Assembly: GCA_017631795.1 (NCBI GenBank)
Contig: JAGBSO010000046.1
Span: 1-64,000, forward strand
Length of the DNA stretch: 64,000 nucleotides
Direction of reading: 5' to 3'
From: Clostridia bacterium
Lineage (GTDB): Bacteria > Bacillota > Clostridia > Oscillospirales > Acutalibacteraceae
Made by a program: the position numbers and the translations under genes. The notes beneath the pieces were generated by a model. The model was not told the DNA's origin and did not search any database. It worked only from the letters and a program-made list of their open reading frames with translations. Of this stretch, positions 33,936 through 42,900 are shown in pieces (the stretch's first letter is position 1; each line of letters begins with the position of its first letter).

Positions 33936-33944
33936 AGATGTCAA
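33916..33944 (-). promoter_or_regulatory. consensus promoter of the phage-type cassette
   Basis: TTGACA (33939-33944), 17 bp spacer, TATACT (33916-33921). The spacer is occupied by a LexA-type box. Confidence 0.85.
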
Positions 33945-33970
33945 CAGGTTATTGTGAACTTCTTTTTAAT

Positions 33971-34027
33971 GTCCGTATAAACGGACACAAACCCCATGCG
34001 TGTGTATGCGGACGCATACATCCGGAT
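33971..34027. promoter_or_regulatory. three consecutive palindromes upstream of the MMPL gene
   Basis: GTCCGT-ataa-ACGGAC (33971-33986), GTATGCG-ga-CGCATAC (34004-34019) and ATCCGGAT (34020-34027), 27-80 bp before the MMPL -35. These look like dimeric-repressor operators, for example of the TetR type often linked to MMPL pumps. No regulator gene is adjacent. Confidence 0.45.
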
Positions 34028-34053
34028 ATTTTTTTTATTTTTTCGCAATTTTA

Positions 34054-34082
34054 TTTACATTCAGTTAATATTTATATATAAT
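34054..34082 (+). promoter_or_regulatory. promoter of the MMPL operon
   Basis: TTTACA (34054-34059), 17 bp spacer, TATAAT (34077-34082). Confidence 0.75.
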
Positions 34083-34134
34083 AATGTACACATAATGAAT
34101 TACTGTGCGAATTTTCAGATAAAGGAGTGGTAGA

Positions 34135-36636
34135 ATGATCTCCAAAGTGGCATCATGGATAACAAAGAATCCGAAAAGAGTCATGCTCATTGCGATTCTG
34201 CTTCTGATTCCGTCATTGTTGGGTTTTATCTTTACCCCTGTAAATTACGATATACTTTCATATCTTCCCGACGAGCTTGACTCTGTCAAAGGCATCAACA
34301 TTCTTGATAAGGATTTCAATGAAGCTTCCATGGGTATCATTATTATAAATGACATGGAATGGGCTGAAATAAAAGACCTTGAAAACGGCATAAAAGAAAT
34401 TGACGGTGTCAAAAAGGTGCTGTGGCTGGGTGCTTTGTCAAACACAAAGATACCTCTTGCCATGTTCCCCGAAGGAGTAACTTCGATGCTGTACAGCGCA
34501 GACGGTGAAAGTACTCTGATGATGGTGCAGTTTTCAACGCCCGGAGCATCGAGCGAAACACTTGACGCTGTTGAAGAAATACAGAAAATTCTTCCCGAAC
34601 AATGTCTGATGAGCGGTACTGCCGCAATGACATATGATGTGAGCGTACTGATTCTTGAACAGGCACCGCTTTTTGCAGCGATTGCCGTTGTGCTGGCACT
34701 CATAGCACTGGGTCTTACAATGGAATCTTTCATGCTGCCCGTTGTCATGCTTCTTGCAATCGGTATTGCGATTCTTTACAACATGGGCACAAACTTCATG
34801 TTCGGTCAGATTTCTTTCATAACTCAGGCTATCGCCGCAATTCTTCAGCTTGCCGTTACAATGGACTACTCCATTTTCCTGATGGACAGATATATTGAAG
34901 AAAAACCGAAATACAGAACACGCGAAACAGCAATGGCAAATGCAATCAAAAGCACCTTTGCTTCACTTGCAGGTTCATCACTCACAACAGTTTTCGGTTT
35001 CCTTGCGCTGTGTTTCATGAGTTTCACACTCGGACTCGATATCGGTCTTGTTATGGCAAAGGGCGTTATTTTCGGCATACTTACAGTTGTGCTGATTCTT
35101 CCCGCACTGCTTCTTATATTTGAGAATGCAATCAACAAGACAAGACACAGAGCTTTCATTCCTTCATTCGGAGGACTCAACAAAATTACAATAAAATGCC
35201 GTCACGTGCTGGCAATCCTTTTTGCAATTCTGATTGTTCCCACATGGCTTGCACAGAATAATGTAAAAATGTATTACAACATGATGGATGCAATGCCGCA
35301 GACAATGGAATCCGTTGTTGCGATGGATAAGCTCAAAGAAGATTTCAACATGGCAAGTATGAACATGGTGCTTGTTGATGCAGAGCTGCCGGATACTCAG
35401 AAAATGAAGCTTACCGAAGAGTTGCAGCAGATTGAAGGCATCTCAATGGTCATGGGTCTGAATTCCATGATGGGCACAACAATTTCCGTTGATGTGCTTC
35501 CCGATTCCGTTAAAACAATGCTTTCGGCAAACGGCAAAGAGCTGATGGTTGTAAACTCCGTTTATTCACCCACAACGGACGAATGTAACGCTCAGCTTGA
35601 AAAAATCACCGAAATTGTCAAAAAGTATGACAAGGATGCTTATGTTACAGGTGAAGCGCCCATGTACAGAGACCTTATCGATGTCACAAACAGGGACTTC
35701 ATTATCACAAACATCATCTCAATCGCAGCAGTTTTCATACTGATTGCAATTATCTTCAAATCAATTTCAATTCCGTTTATCCTTGTTCTTTCAATTGAAT
35801 TTGCAATATGGATAAACATTGCAATAGCATTCCTGACGGGAGAAGAAATATGCTTCATCACACCGACAGTCATAAGCTGTGTTCAGCTTGGTGCAACGGT
35901 TGACTATGCAATTCTTCTGACAACACGATTCAGAGAAGAGCTTCAGAAGGGTGCAGACAAGAAACAGGCAATGAAAATTGCGGCAGATTCATCACACCGT
36001 TCAATTTTCCAGAGCGCTCTCGTTTTCTTTGCTGCAACAATCGGTGTTTACCTGATATGTGATATCGACATCGTGCGTTCAATCTGTTCAATGCTCGCAA
36101 GAGGCTCAGTTATCAGCGCCCTTGTAATCATGTTCTTCCTGACACCTGTTCTTGTTGTCTGCGAAGGCTTTATAAACAAAACAACTGTGAAATGGCGTAT
36201 TCCGAAACCTGAAAAACATGAAGAAATTCCCGATGAGATTTTCGAGAATGAAGAATCACAGGATGATGAAACATCAGAAACATCTGAAACTTCAGCAACT
36301 CAGGAAGCAATACCGGAAAGCGTACCTGTTTCAATAACAACAGGCAAATCCGCACTGGATGAACTCATTGAAATGTACACAGGAAATCCCGTCAGCACAG
36401 AATCACCATCTTCTGATGATGACGCACTTGACAAACTTATCAGCATGTACGTGGCACCATCTGCAACGGAAAAACAACCCGAAACAACTCCTCGTTCATC
36501 CAAGATTATTGATGCAAAACCCGCTGTTGCAAGAAGCAAAGACAATTCACAGAGAAGAATCGCAAAAGTTCCCTCAAAAACAAAGGCAGTTTCTGCCTCA
36601 GACAATACTAACCCGGGAGATGACGTTCAGACATGA
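34135..36636 (+). CDS. MMPL/RND-superfamily membrane transporter
   Basis: An 833 aa protein with the duplicated RND layout. Each half has one helix, an extracellular domain (about 35-170 and about 375-520) and five helices. Motifs such as TMDYSIFLMDRYIEE and VDYAILLTTRFREEL carry the in-membrane Asp residues of proton-driven pumps. It probably exports lipids or hydrophobic compounds. The last 140 residues form a disordered cytoplasmic tail holding two similar short motifs (ALDELIEMY and ALDKLISMY). AAAGGAGTGG before ATG. The stop overlaps the lipoprotein start (ATGA). Confidence 0.9.
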   Translation: MISKVASWITKNPKRVMLIAILLLIPSLLGFIFTPVNYDILSYLPDELDSVKGINILDKDFNEASMGIIIINDMEWAEIKDLENGIKEIDGVKKVLWLGALSNTKIPLAMFPEGVTSMLYSADGESTLMMVQFSTPGASSETLDAVEEIQKILPEQCLMSGTAAMTYDVSVLILEQAPLFAAIAVVLALIALGLTMESFMLPVVMLLAIGIAILYNMGTNFMFGQISFITQAIAAILQLAVTMDYSIFLMDRYIEEKPKYRTRETAMANAIKSTFASLAGSSLTTVFGFLALCFMSFTLGLDIGLVMAKGVIFGILTVVLILPALLLIFENAINKTRHRAFIPSFGGLNKITIKCRHVLAILFAILIVPTWLAQNNVKMYYNMMDAMPQTMESVVAMDKLKEDFNMASMNMVLVDAELPDTQKMKLTEELQQIEGISMVMGLNSMMGTTISVDVLPDSVKTMLSANGKELMVVNSVYSPTTDECNAQLEKITEIVKKYDKDAYVTGEAPMYRDLIDVTNRDFIITNIISIAAVFILIAIIFKSISIPFILVLSIEFAIWINIAIAFLTGEEICFITPTVISCVQLGATVDYAILLTTRFREELQKGADKKQAMKIAADSSHRSIFQSALVFFAATIGVYLICDIDIVRSICSMLARGSVISALVIMFFLTPVLVVCEGFINKTTVKWRIPKPEKHEEIPDEIFENEESQDDETSETSETSATQEAIPESVPVSITTGKSALDELIEMYTGNPVSTESPSSDDDALDKLISMYVAPSATEKQPETTPRSSKIIDAKPAVARSKDNSQRRIAKVPSKTKAVSASDNTNPGDDVQT

Positions 36637-38198
36637 AAAAATCATCTGATATAAGAAAAATAACAGCTCTTCTGCTTGCAGTTGTTATGCTTTTTCTCAC
36701 TTCCTGCTCAGCAGCTGACGGATCTGAAGAATCTGCAACAGGCGACGCAGAACAGGAAAACTATGAAATCTACAACGAAACAACAGAAGTTGTCAAAAAA
36801 AGCGAAACAGTTTATGTAAACCTCAACAATGACGGCACCGTCAGAAATATCACGGTTTCCGACTGGCTTCATGCAGACAGAGGCAATGTTTACATCAAAG
36901 ACATCACAACACTCAAAGATTTTGATGTTTCAAAAGGTCACGCTTCATCCGTAAGCGAAAAAGGTGAAATCGTATGGCAGTCTGAGTCTTCGGATATATA
37001 TTACGAAGGCAAAGCAACAGACGGTCTGCCCATAGACATAAGCATTAAATATTTCCTTGATGAACAGGAAATCACACCCGACAAGCTTTCAGGCAAAAGC
37101 GGTAATTTCAGAATGGAAGTCACCCTTAAAAACAACATGGCATACGAAGTCACATTGGACGGACAAAAACAGAAAATGTACTCTCCCATTGCTGCTGTCG
37201 GCGGAATGATGCTCCCCTATGAAAACTTTTCCGACATTCAGGTAACAAACGGTATGACAGTCGGCGGCGGTACTTATGAAATGGTTGTTTTTACAGGTGC
37301 CCCCGGAATCAACGAAAGCCTGAATCTTATGAATCTCAATGTGGAAGGTCTTGAAAATATTTCATTTTCAGACTCATTCTCCGTTTCTGCAACAGTAACG
37401 GATTTTGCTATGGGTGACGCATATTTTGCATTTATGCCCCTTTCATCACTCAACATGGATGTTGAGCTCCCCGATTCTCTCGGTGATGTGAAAGGTCTTC
37501 TTACAGAGCTTCAGAATATACAGGCTCTTCTTGCGCAGGTCGACCCCAACAATGTGCTCGGTCAGTTTATGTCTGACTCCGAAGCTGTCAGAGAAATGAT
37601 GGATATGCTTCAGAAAGGTCTGAAAGTTTACAACGAGAATGAGAAAATGCTCGACACAATGACAACTCTTCTCACTCCCGAAAACATTGCAACTCTTTCT
37701 GAATTCCTCAACTCAATGGATGCGGAAGAAATGCAGTCACTTCTTAATATGATGTCAAATGTGCCCGGTCTTCAGTCCATGATGGATTCACTTCTTAACC
37801 TTTCAACAAGCATGGAAGAAGTAATGCCCATTCTCGAAAGTTTTTCTGCTGCTATGGAAGACCCCGAAGTTGCAGCTTCGCTTGAAAAACTCCCCGAAAC
37901 ACTCAAAACAATGTCCGAGCTTATGACTTTCCTTAACGAAAACAAGGAGCTTCTTGATGTCATGACAGCTCTCATGGCAACCGAAGATGTTGACAGACTT
38001 TCAGACATTCTCAGCGGAATGTCAACAGGTGATCTTGACCTTGGCAACACCGATGTTTCTCAGCTTTCAGAAGATGCTCAGGAAATTATCAACAGAATGG
38101 AAATATGGCTGTCTCTTGATTACGGCATTTACACAAGTGCTTATGATTACATGGAAACAAGCTGTACATTCATCTGCAAAACAGACCCCATAAAATAA
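36633..38198 (+). CDS. lipoprotein partner of the MMPL transporter
   Basis: A 521 aa protein with signal sequence and lipobox (MLFLTSC, Cys about residue 25). Residues about 45-260 form a beta-rich domain, and about 270-500 a long Met/Leu-rich helical region with repeated LLNMM, SMDAEEM and MPILESF-like segments that could form a periplasm-like hairpin or coiled coil. Its ATGA overlap with the MMPL gene implies a joint function, perhaps as an adaptor on the outer face. No named family recognised. Confidence 0.75.
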   Translation: MKKSSDIRKITALLLAVVMLFLTSCSAADGSEESATGDAEQENYEIYNETTEVVKKSETVYVNLNNDGTVRNITVSDWLHADRGNVYIKDITTLKDFDVSKGHASSVSEKGEIVWQSESSDIYYEGKATDGLPIDISIKYFLDEQEITPDKLSGKSGNFRMEVTLKNNMAYEVTLDGQKQKMYSPIAAVGGMMLPYENFSDIQVTNGMTVGGGTYEMVVFTGAPGINESLNLMNLNVEGLENISFSDSFSVSATVTDFAMGDAYFAFMPLSSLNMDVELPDSLGDVKGLLTELQNIQALLAQVDPNNVLGQFMSDSEAVREMMDMLQKGLKVYNENEKMLDTMTTLLTPENIATLSEFLNSMDAEEMQSLLNMMSNVPGLQSMMDSLLNLSTSMEEVMPILESFSAAMEDPEVAASLEKLPETLKTMSELMTFLNENKELLDVMTALMATEDVDRLSDILSGMSTGDLDLGNTDVSQLSEDAQEIINRMEIWLSLDYGIYTSAYDYMETSCTFICKTDPIK

Positions 38199-38208
38199 CA
38201 AAAAAAAC

Positions 38209-38246
38209 AAAGCAGAAGCCGTCATCGACAGTTTCTGCTTTTTTTG
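38209..38246 (+). terminator. MMPL operon terminator
   Basis: AAAGCAGAA...TTTCTGCTTT followed by TTTTTGTT. Confidence 0.85.
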
Positions 38247-38270
38247 TTAACAATTTGTTAAAAATACTAT

Positions 38271-38298
38271 TTGATTTTTTGAAACAGTATGTTATAAT
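38271..38298 (+). promoter_or_regulatory. promoter of the CAP-dockerin gene
   Basis: TTGATT (38271-38276), 16 bp spacer, TATAAT (38293-38298). Confidence 0.6.
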
Positions 38299-38332
38299 TA
38301 AAGAAAAAGTATAAAGGTCGTGCAAAAAAATT

Positions 38333-39808
38333 ATGAAGACTTCCAGACTCCTTTCCGTAATTCTTATCATTGCAATCCTTACAACATCTTTCCTGAGTAT
38401 CAGCTCAGCCGGAATTGATTCCGACTCTGCCCACTCAGGCTACAAAAAACTGGCAAAACTTTCAAAGGCAGAAGTTGTTCAGCTTACAACAGATAAAAAC
38501 ATCAGCGACTATATGAATTTCTATATCACTCAGCCTTCTGTTACAGCACCGTATTCTCTCGGCGAAGTCAGAGCTGATATGCAGCAGAATGCTCTCGATA
38601 AAATGAATGCATACCGCAGACTTGCAGGTCTTGACCCTGTTACAATAAACAGCAAGTACACACATCTTGCCCAGTCAGCAGCGCTTACAAATGCAGCAAT
38701 CAACACCATGACTCACTACCCTTCAAGACCCGAAAACATGCCTGACGCAATGTATAACGACGGTGCTACAGGTGCATCACAGAGTAACATTGCCTGCTAC
38801 ATGGGTTATACTCCCACTGATGGTCCTCTTTCATTCTCTGTTGACCTGTGGATGGAAGACAGTGACCAGTATAATATCGACAGACTCGGTCACAGACGCT
38901 GGGTGCTCAATCCCGCAATGGGTGTTACAGGCTTCGGCTGTGCAACCGGAACAAGCGGCTGGGTTTACACAGCAATGTATGCATTTGACTCATCAGCAAT
39001 CACTTATGATTATGATTTCATCAGCTGGCCTCCCTCAGGTTATATGACAAATGACACAAAATTCTTCACCACAGACTGTGCATGGAGCATTTCGCTGAAT
39101 CCGAAAAAATACTCATTCAATTTCACTGATGTTGCAGTTACAATCACTGATTCCTACGGTAACGAATGGGAATTCAACGGTGACGGCTACGATGACGGTT
39201 TTTTCAACACAGACCTTGGCGGTTACGGATGCAACCGAAATGCTATTATCTTCAGACCCAATATGTCCTTTTTAGAAAATTTCAACGGCAAATACACCGT
39301 GACGGTTGAAGGTCTGCAGGAAATTTCAGGCACTCCCACAACACTTGAGTATACTGTGGAATTTTTCAGTGCGGAAGAATTCAGAAAGAATCCCACCACA
39401 GAAACAACAACAGCAACTACCACAGAGACTACTACCGAAACAACAACTGAAACCACAACTGAAACTACTACTGAAACAACAACTGAAACTACCACCGAAA
39501 CAACAACTGAGACTACTACAGAAACTACTACCGAAACCACAACAGCCACAACTACTGAGTTGTCAACCGAGCCATCAACAGAGACAACAACCGAAAAACC
39601 GCCTGTTGTGCAGACAAAGAAAGGTGATGTAAACGGTGACGGAAAGCTTACTGCATCGGATGCAAGAGCTGCGCTGCGTATGTCTGCAAAGCTCGACATA
39701 CCCACACTCTCACAGTTTGCAGCAGCAGATGTAAACGGTGACGGAAAACTCACCGCATCAGACGCACGAATCATCCTCCGAGTCTCCGCAAAACTCCAGA
39801 CATTTTAA
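38333..39808 (+). CDS. secreted CAP/SCP-domain protein with Thr/Glu linker and dockerin
   Basis: A 491 aa protein with a signal peptide (about 1-26). The CAP domain covers about 75-250: ALDKMNAYRRLAGLDPV, LAQSAALTNAA, and GHRRWVLNPAMGVTGFGCA, which is the CAP signature. A beta domain follows to about 350. A low-complexity TTTETTTE linker occupies about 355-425, and the end is a type I dockerin with DVNGDGKLTASDAR repeated twice. The protein is likely bound to a cohesin scaffold. The function of bacterial CAP domains is poorly known. The ribosome binding site is weak (AAAGG 14 nt before ATG). Confidence 0.88.
   Translation: MKTSRLLSVILIIAILTTSFLSISSAGIDSDSAHSGYKKLAKLSKAEVVQLTTDKNISDYMNFYITQPSVTAPYSLGEVRADMQQNALDKMNAYRRLAGLDPVTINSKYTHLAQSAALTNAAINTMTHYPSRPENMPDAMYNDGATGASQSNIACYMGYTPTDGPLSFSVDLWMEDSDQYNIDRLGHRRWVLNPAMGVTGFGCATGTSGWVYTAMYAFDSSAITYDYDFISWPPSGYMTNDTKFFTTDCAWSISLNPKKYSFNFTDVAVTITDSYGNEWEFNGDGYDDGFFNTDLGGYGCNRNAIIFRPNMSFLENFNGKYTVTVEGLQEISGTPTTLEYTVEFFSAEEFRKNPTTETTTATTTETTTETTTETTTETTTETTTETTTETTTETTTETTTETTTATTTELSTEPSTETTTEKPPVVQTKKGDVNGDGKLTASDARAALRMSAKLDIPTLSQFAAADVNGDGKLTASDARIILRVSAKLQTF
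39396..39600 (+). repeat. coding microsatellite encoding the TTTE linker
   Basis: About 16 imperfect 12 bp units of the ACAACTGAAACT type, all in frame and encoding TTTE or ETTT. Likely prone to length change by slippage. Confidence 0.9.
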
Positions 39809-39850
39809 TTAAACTACGGGACTGTGTCAATTCGGCACAGTCCTGTTTTT
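39623..39850 (+). repeat. dockerin-plus-terminator segment, copy 1
   Basis: Nearly identical at DNA level to 43744-43972, through the two Ca-binding repeats, the CAP-gene stop codon and the following hairpin. Bounds are set by loss of similarity; a short shared GTGCAGAC precedes both. Confidence 0.9.
39819..39850 (+). terminator. terminator of the CAP-dockerin gene
   Basis: GGACTGTG-tcaattcgg-CACAGTCC followed by TGTTTTTTTT. Confidence 0.9.
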
Positions 39851-39921
39851 TTTCTTGAAAAACAATATAATATGTGGTAAAGTAAGTATATGTAAAAAAT
39901 TCCGTCACAGGAGTGATTGAT

Positions 39922-42900
39922 GTGAAAAAATTTATTTCAATTTTTCTTGCAGTTCTGATGCTGGTGACTATGTTGCCGCTGTCTGTCTTTGCAGAGAACA
40001 AAATTATCAGTAAAGATAATGGCAATACTGATAGTTTCAGCAATAGTTATCTTTTAAATGCAACAAGTGATACAGATCAACTTGTTTGTAACAATGTCAG
40101 AATATATGAATACAATGGCTATATCTATGTTATAAACAATCTGTGTTTATACAGATATTCACTTGATTTTTCAGAAAAAGAACTTCTTTTAAGTGACATT
40201 GGATACAATTCAAATTTTAGCATATATAAAAATGTTATATATATTTATGGTAGTTATGGTGGTTCACTGATAGCATATGATATTGATACGGATACATCAA
40301 AAATTTTAACTGAAACAGATTATGGTACTTTAGCGTTTTATTACGGTGATAATATTTATTTTGAAAAATACAACAAACCCTCTTATCAGATTATTGAATA
40401 CAATCTGATAACAAATCGTGAAAAAGTTATATTTGACAGTTCATCATACGATTTAACTCTTCAAGATGCAAAAAACAACATTCTGATATTTTCAGACAAA
40501 GATTCCGACAATGAATGTATAAATATATACATGTATAACGCAGATACATCTTATTTAAAATCAACCAAATTGACCATGCATTCCAGATTTGACAGTTTTT
40601 CCTGGTCATCATTTTACATACAAGATATTTTAATTACTGATGATAATATTTATATGACTGCAGGAAGCATTGAAGGTTCCGGCCTGTTTTACACAGGAGA
40701 TGTATATGTATCAGATTTCAATTCTTTTTCATTCAAAAGAATTGCAGGCTCATATGATAAAACAGGATGTGAACTATTTTATTTCAAAAATAACGTTTAT
40801 GTAACAGCAGATTATGACAGATACGGACGTGATTATGGCCTGTTATGTATTGATGATTGGACAACTAATTTATGTAACAAAAGCATAATTGCAAATTATG
40901 GCGGCCTTTTTCTGTATTTAGAAAAAGAAAGTTTATATCTCTTTGACATTGAAACAAACAACGAAAAACTTGTTATAGATGGAAATAAATACAAAGAATT
41001 ATTCAAAGAATATAAAGAAAAAGAACAAAAAGAAAATCCATATTTAAAAGATGACTATTTTTCAATATACTATCAAGATCTATCTTTTGATGGTCAAAAC
41101 ATTGCTTATTGCCCATCTTTAGTTATACCAAGCGGTGTATATACAAATACTGGTTCCACAATTCATACCGGCGATATGGAATTTGTTTCATTAAAACAGG
41201 AAACTTTTTCAAAAAACAAATACATTGCAGACATATGGCTTAACAGACATGATGCTTTTGATGAAACTGTAGAAAACGGATATATAAACAGTCTTCTGAG
41301 TATAACAGGTCACATTTCAGGTGATCTGGCAGAAAATCTCACTGATGATAAAGGTTTTGTTAATGCGGTTGTAGGATGGAAATCGATGGAAGTGATTTTC
41401 AATCCCATAGACAGTACCGCTGAACTGGTATATCTTGATCAGAATAAAATATATCAGGCTCTTGTTTTTGACCTTCTCAAACAATGTCTTTCAAATGAAG
41501 AATATAAAGAACTGGTATCATCCAAAATTTCACAGGTTGCTGGAGACCTTAATGGTGCATTCGGAACCGGAAGTGAAATTCTGAACGAACTGAATATCCA
41601 TGACTTTGAAAATTTCAAAAAGCTTGCTTTAGGCGATACAATTGAAATAGATCAGAAATATTTTAAAATCCTGTATGATAATTTTAAAGGCAGTGAGAAA
41701 ATATTTAAAAATATTGACAATTTCTGTTTTATTGCCAAGGGAATAATCAAAGGCGCTTCAACCATAACCGACTTTATCAATCAGCTATCGATGTATTACA
41801 CCGCAATGGAGTTATCATTAAGCCAAAGCGCTGTTCTTTACGAAATGGCAAAAAACACATCAGCAGAACCATTGAAAGATGCACTGATAACCATTGCTGA
41901 TATTGCAAAAAGTGATGATTTTTCATCAGGATTGCTTAAAGCAATTTGTGAAGCAACAGACAAAACAGCATTATATCTTACTTCATATATTGCTGATGAA
42001 ACAATGAAACTTATCCCCATTTACGGAACATTAAAAATGGTATATGATGTGGCATCCTCAGCTGTGGATATTCTTTTGAACACAAACGGAATTATTGATG
42101 CATACTATCTGCTTTTATGTACATCTGAGATTTGCGATGCGTCAAAACTGTCAATTGTAAATCTCGCACAAAAATATGTTGCTGACACAACAGAGATAAA
42201 TGCCGGTGCATTTATTGAATCTGTAAAAATGTACTTAAAGATCATAAATATAGATCTTCAGTCTGCTTGTGAATTTGTCAAAGCTTCAAACGAAGACGGA
42301 CTGTTCAACCTGGCTAAAAAAGTGGACAAAAAAATACTGTCGATTTTTGGTTTTACATCTGAAAACACTTATGAAGAAGTCTGTCAGAGCAAAGATAATA
42401 TCATAATAAGTGTTGAACTTATGTATGATTGGCTTGAAACATCATGGGTATTGGATGAAAGCTATCTGAAATCTGATTACCCCGATGTTTATCCTATATA
42501 TGCAAAACAGGAAATCATAAAAAAAACATATACTCCCGTTGCCACTAATGTACGAATCAACAAAGACGGAAAAACGGAGCTGCAATTTGGTTATATCCCC
42601 TGGGTTGACGGCATTGAAATCAAGGAAAATATTTCAGGTAATCTGAAATATTACAGTAGCAATTGGACAGATATTATCACCTGCTATAATGAATCAAAAA
42701 AAGATGTTTTCCCGAAAACTTACGCTGCAGTCAGTTATTTCAATTCTGAACAAGGCAAAGTGTATTCAAATATTTCTGATGAATATTCCGTAAAGTTACC
42801 GTTGATGACACCATGTGTTACAATCCCCACTTTCAGAGATTTGATGACAACACACTATGGCAATCGTAACACAGGAATCACAATTGCTATTACAGATAAT

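Noticed and set aside
39396..39600. Short-period repeat resembling a CRISPR or minisatellite
   Set aside because: It is the coding TTTE linker of a dockerin protein; the 12 bp period keeps frame.
39223..39774. 183-codon minus-strand ORF of Val/Ser repeats
   Set aside because: Reverse complement of the TTTE linker and dockerin coding region; typical low-complexity shadow.
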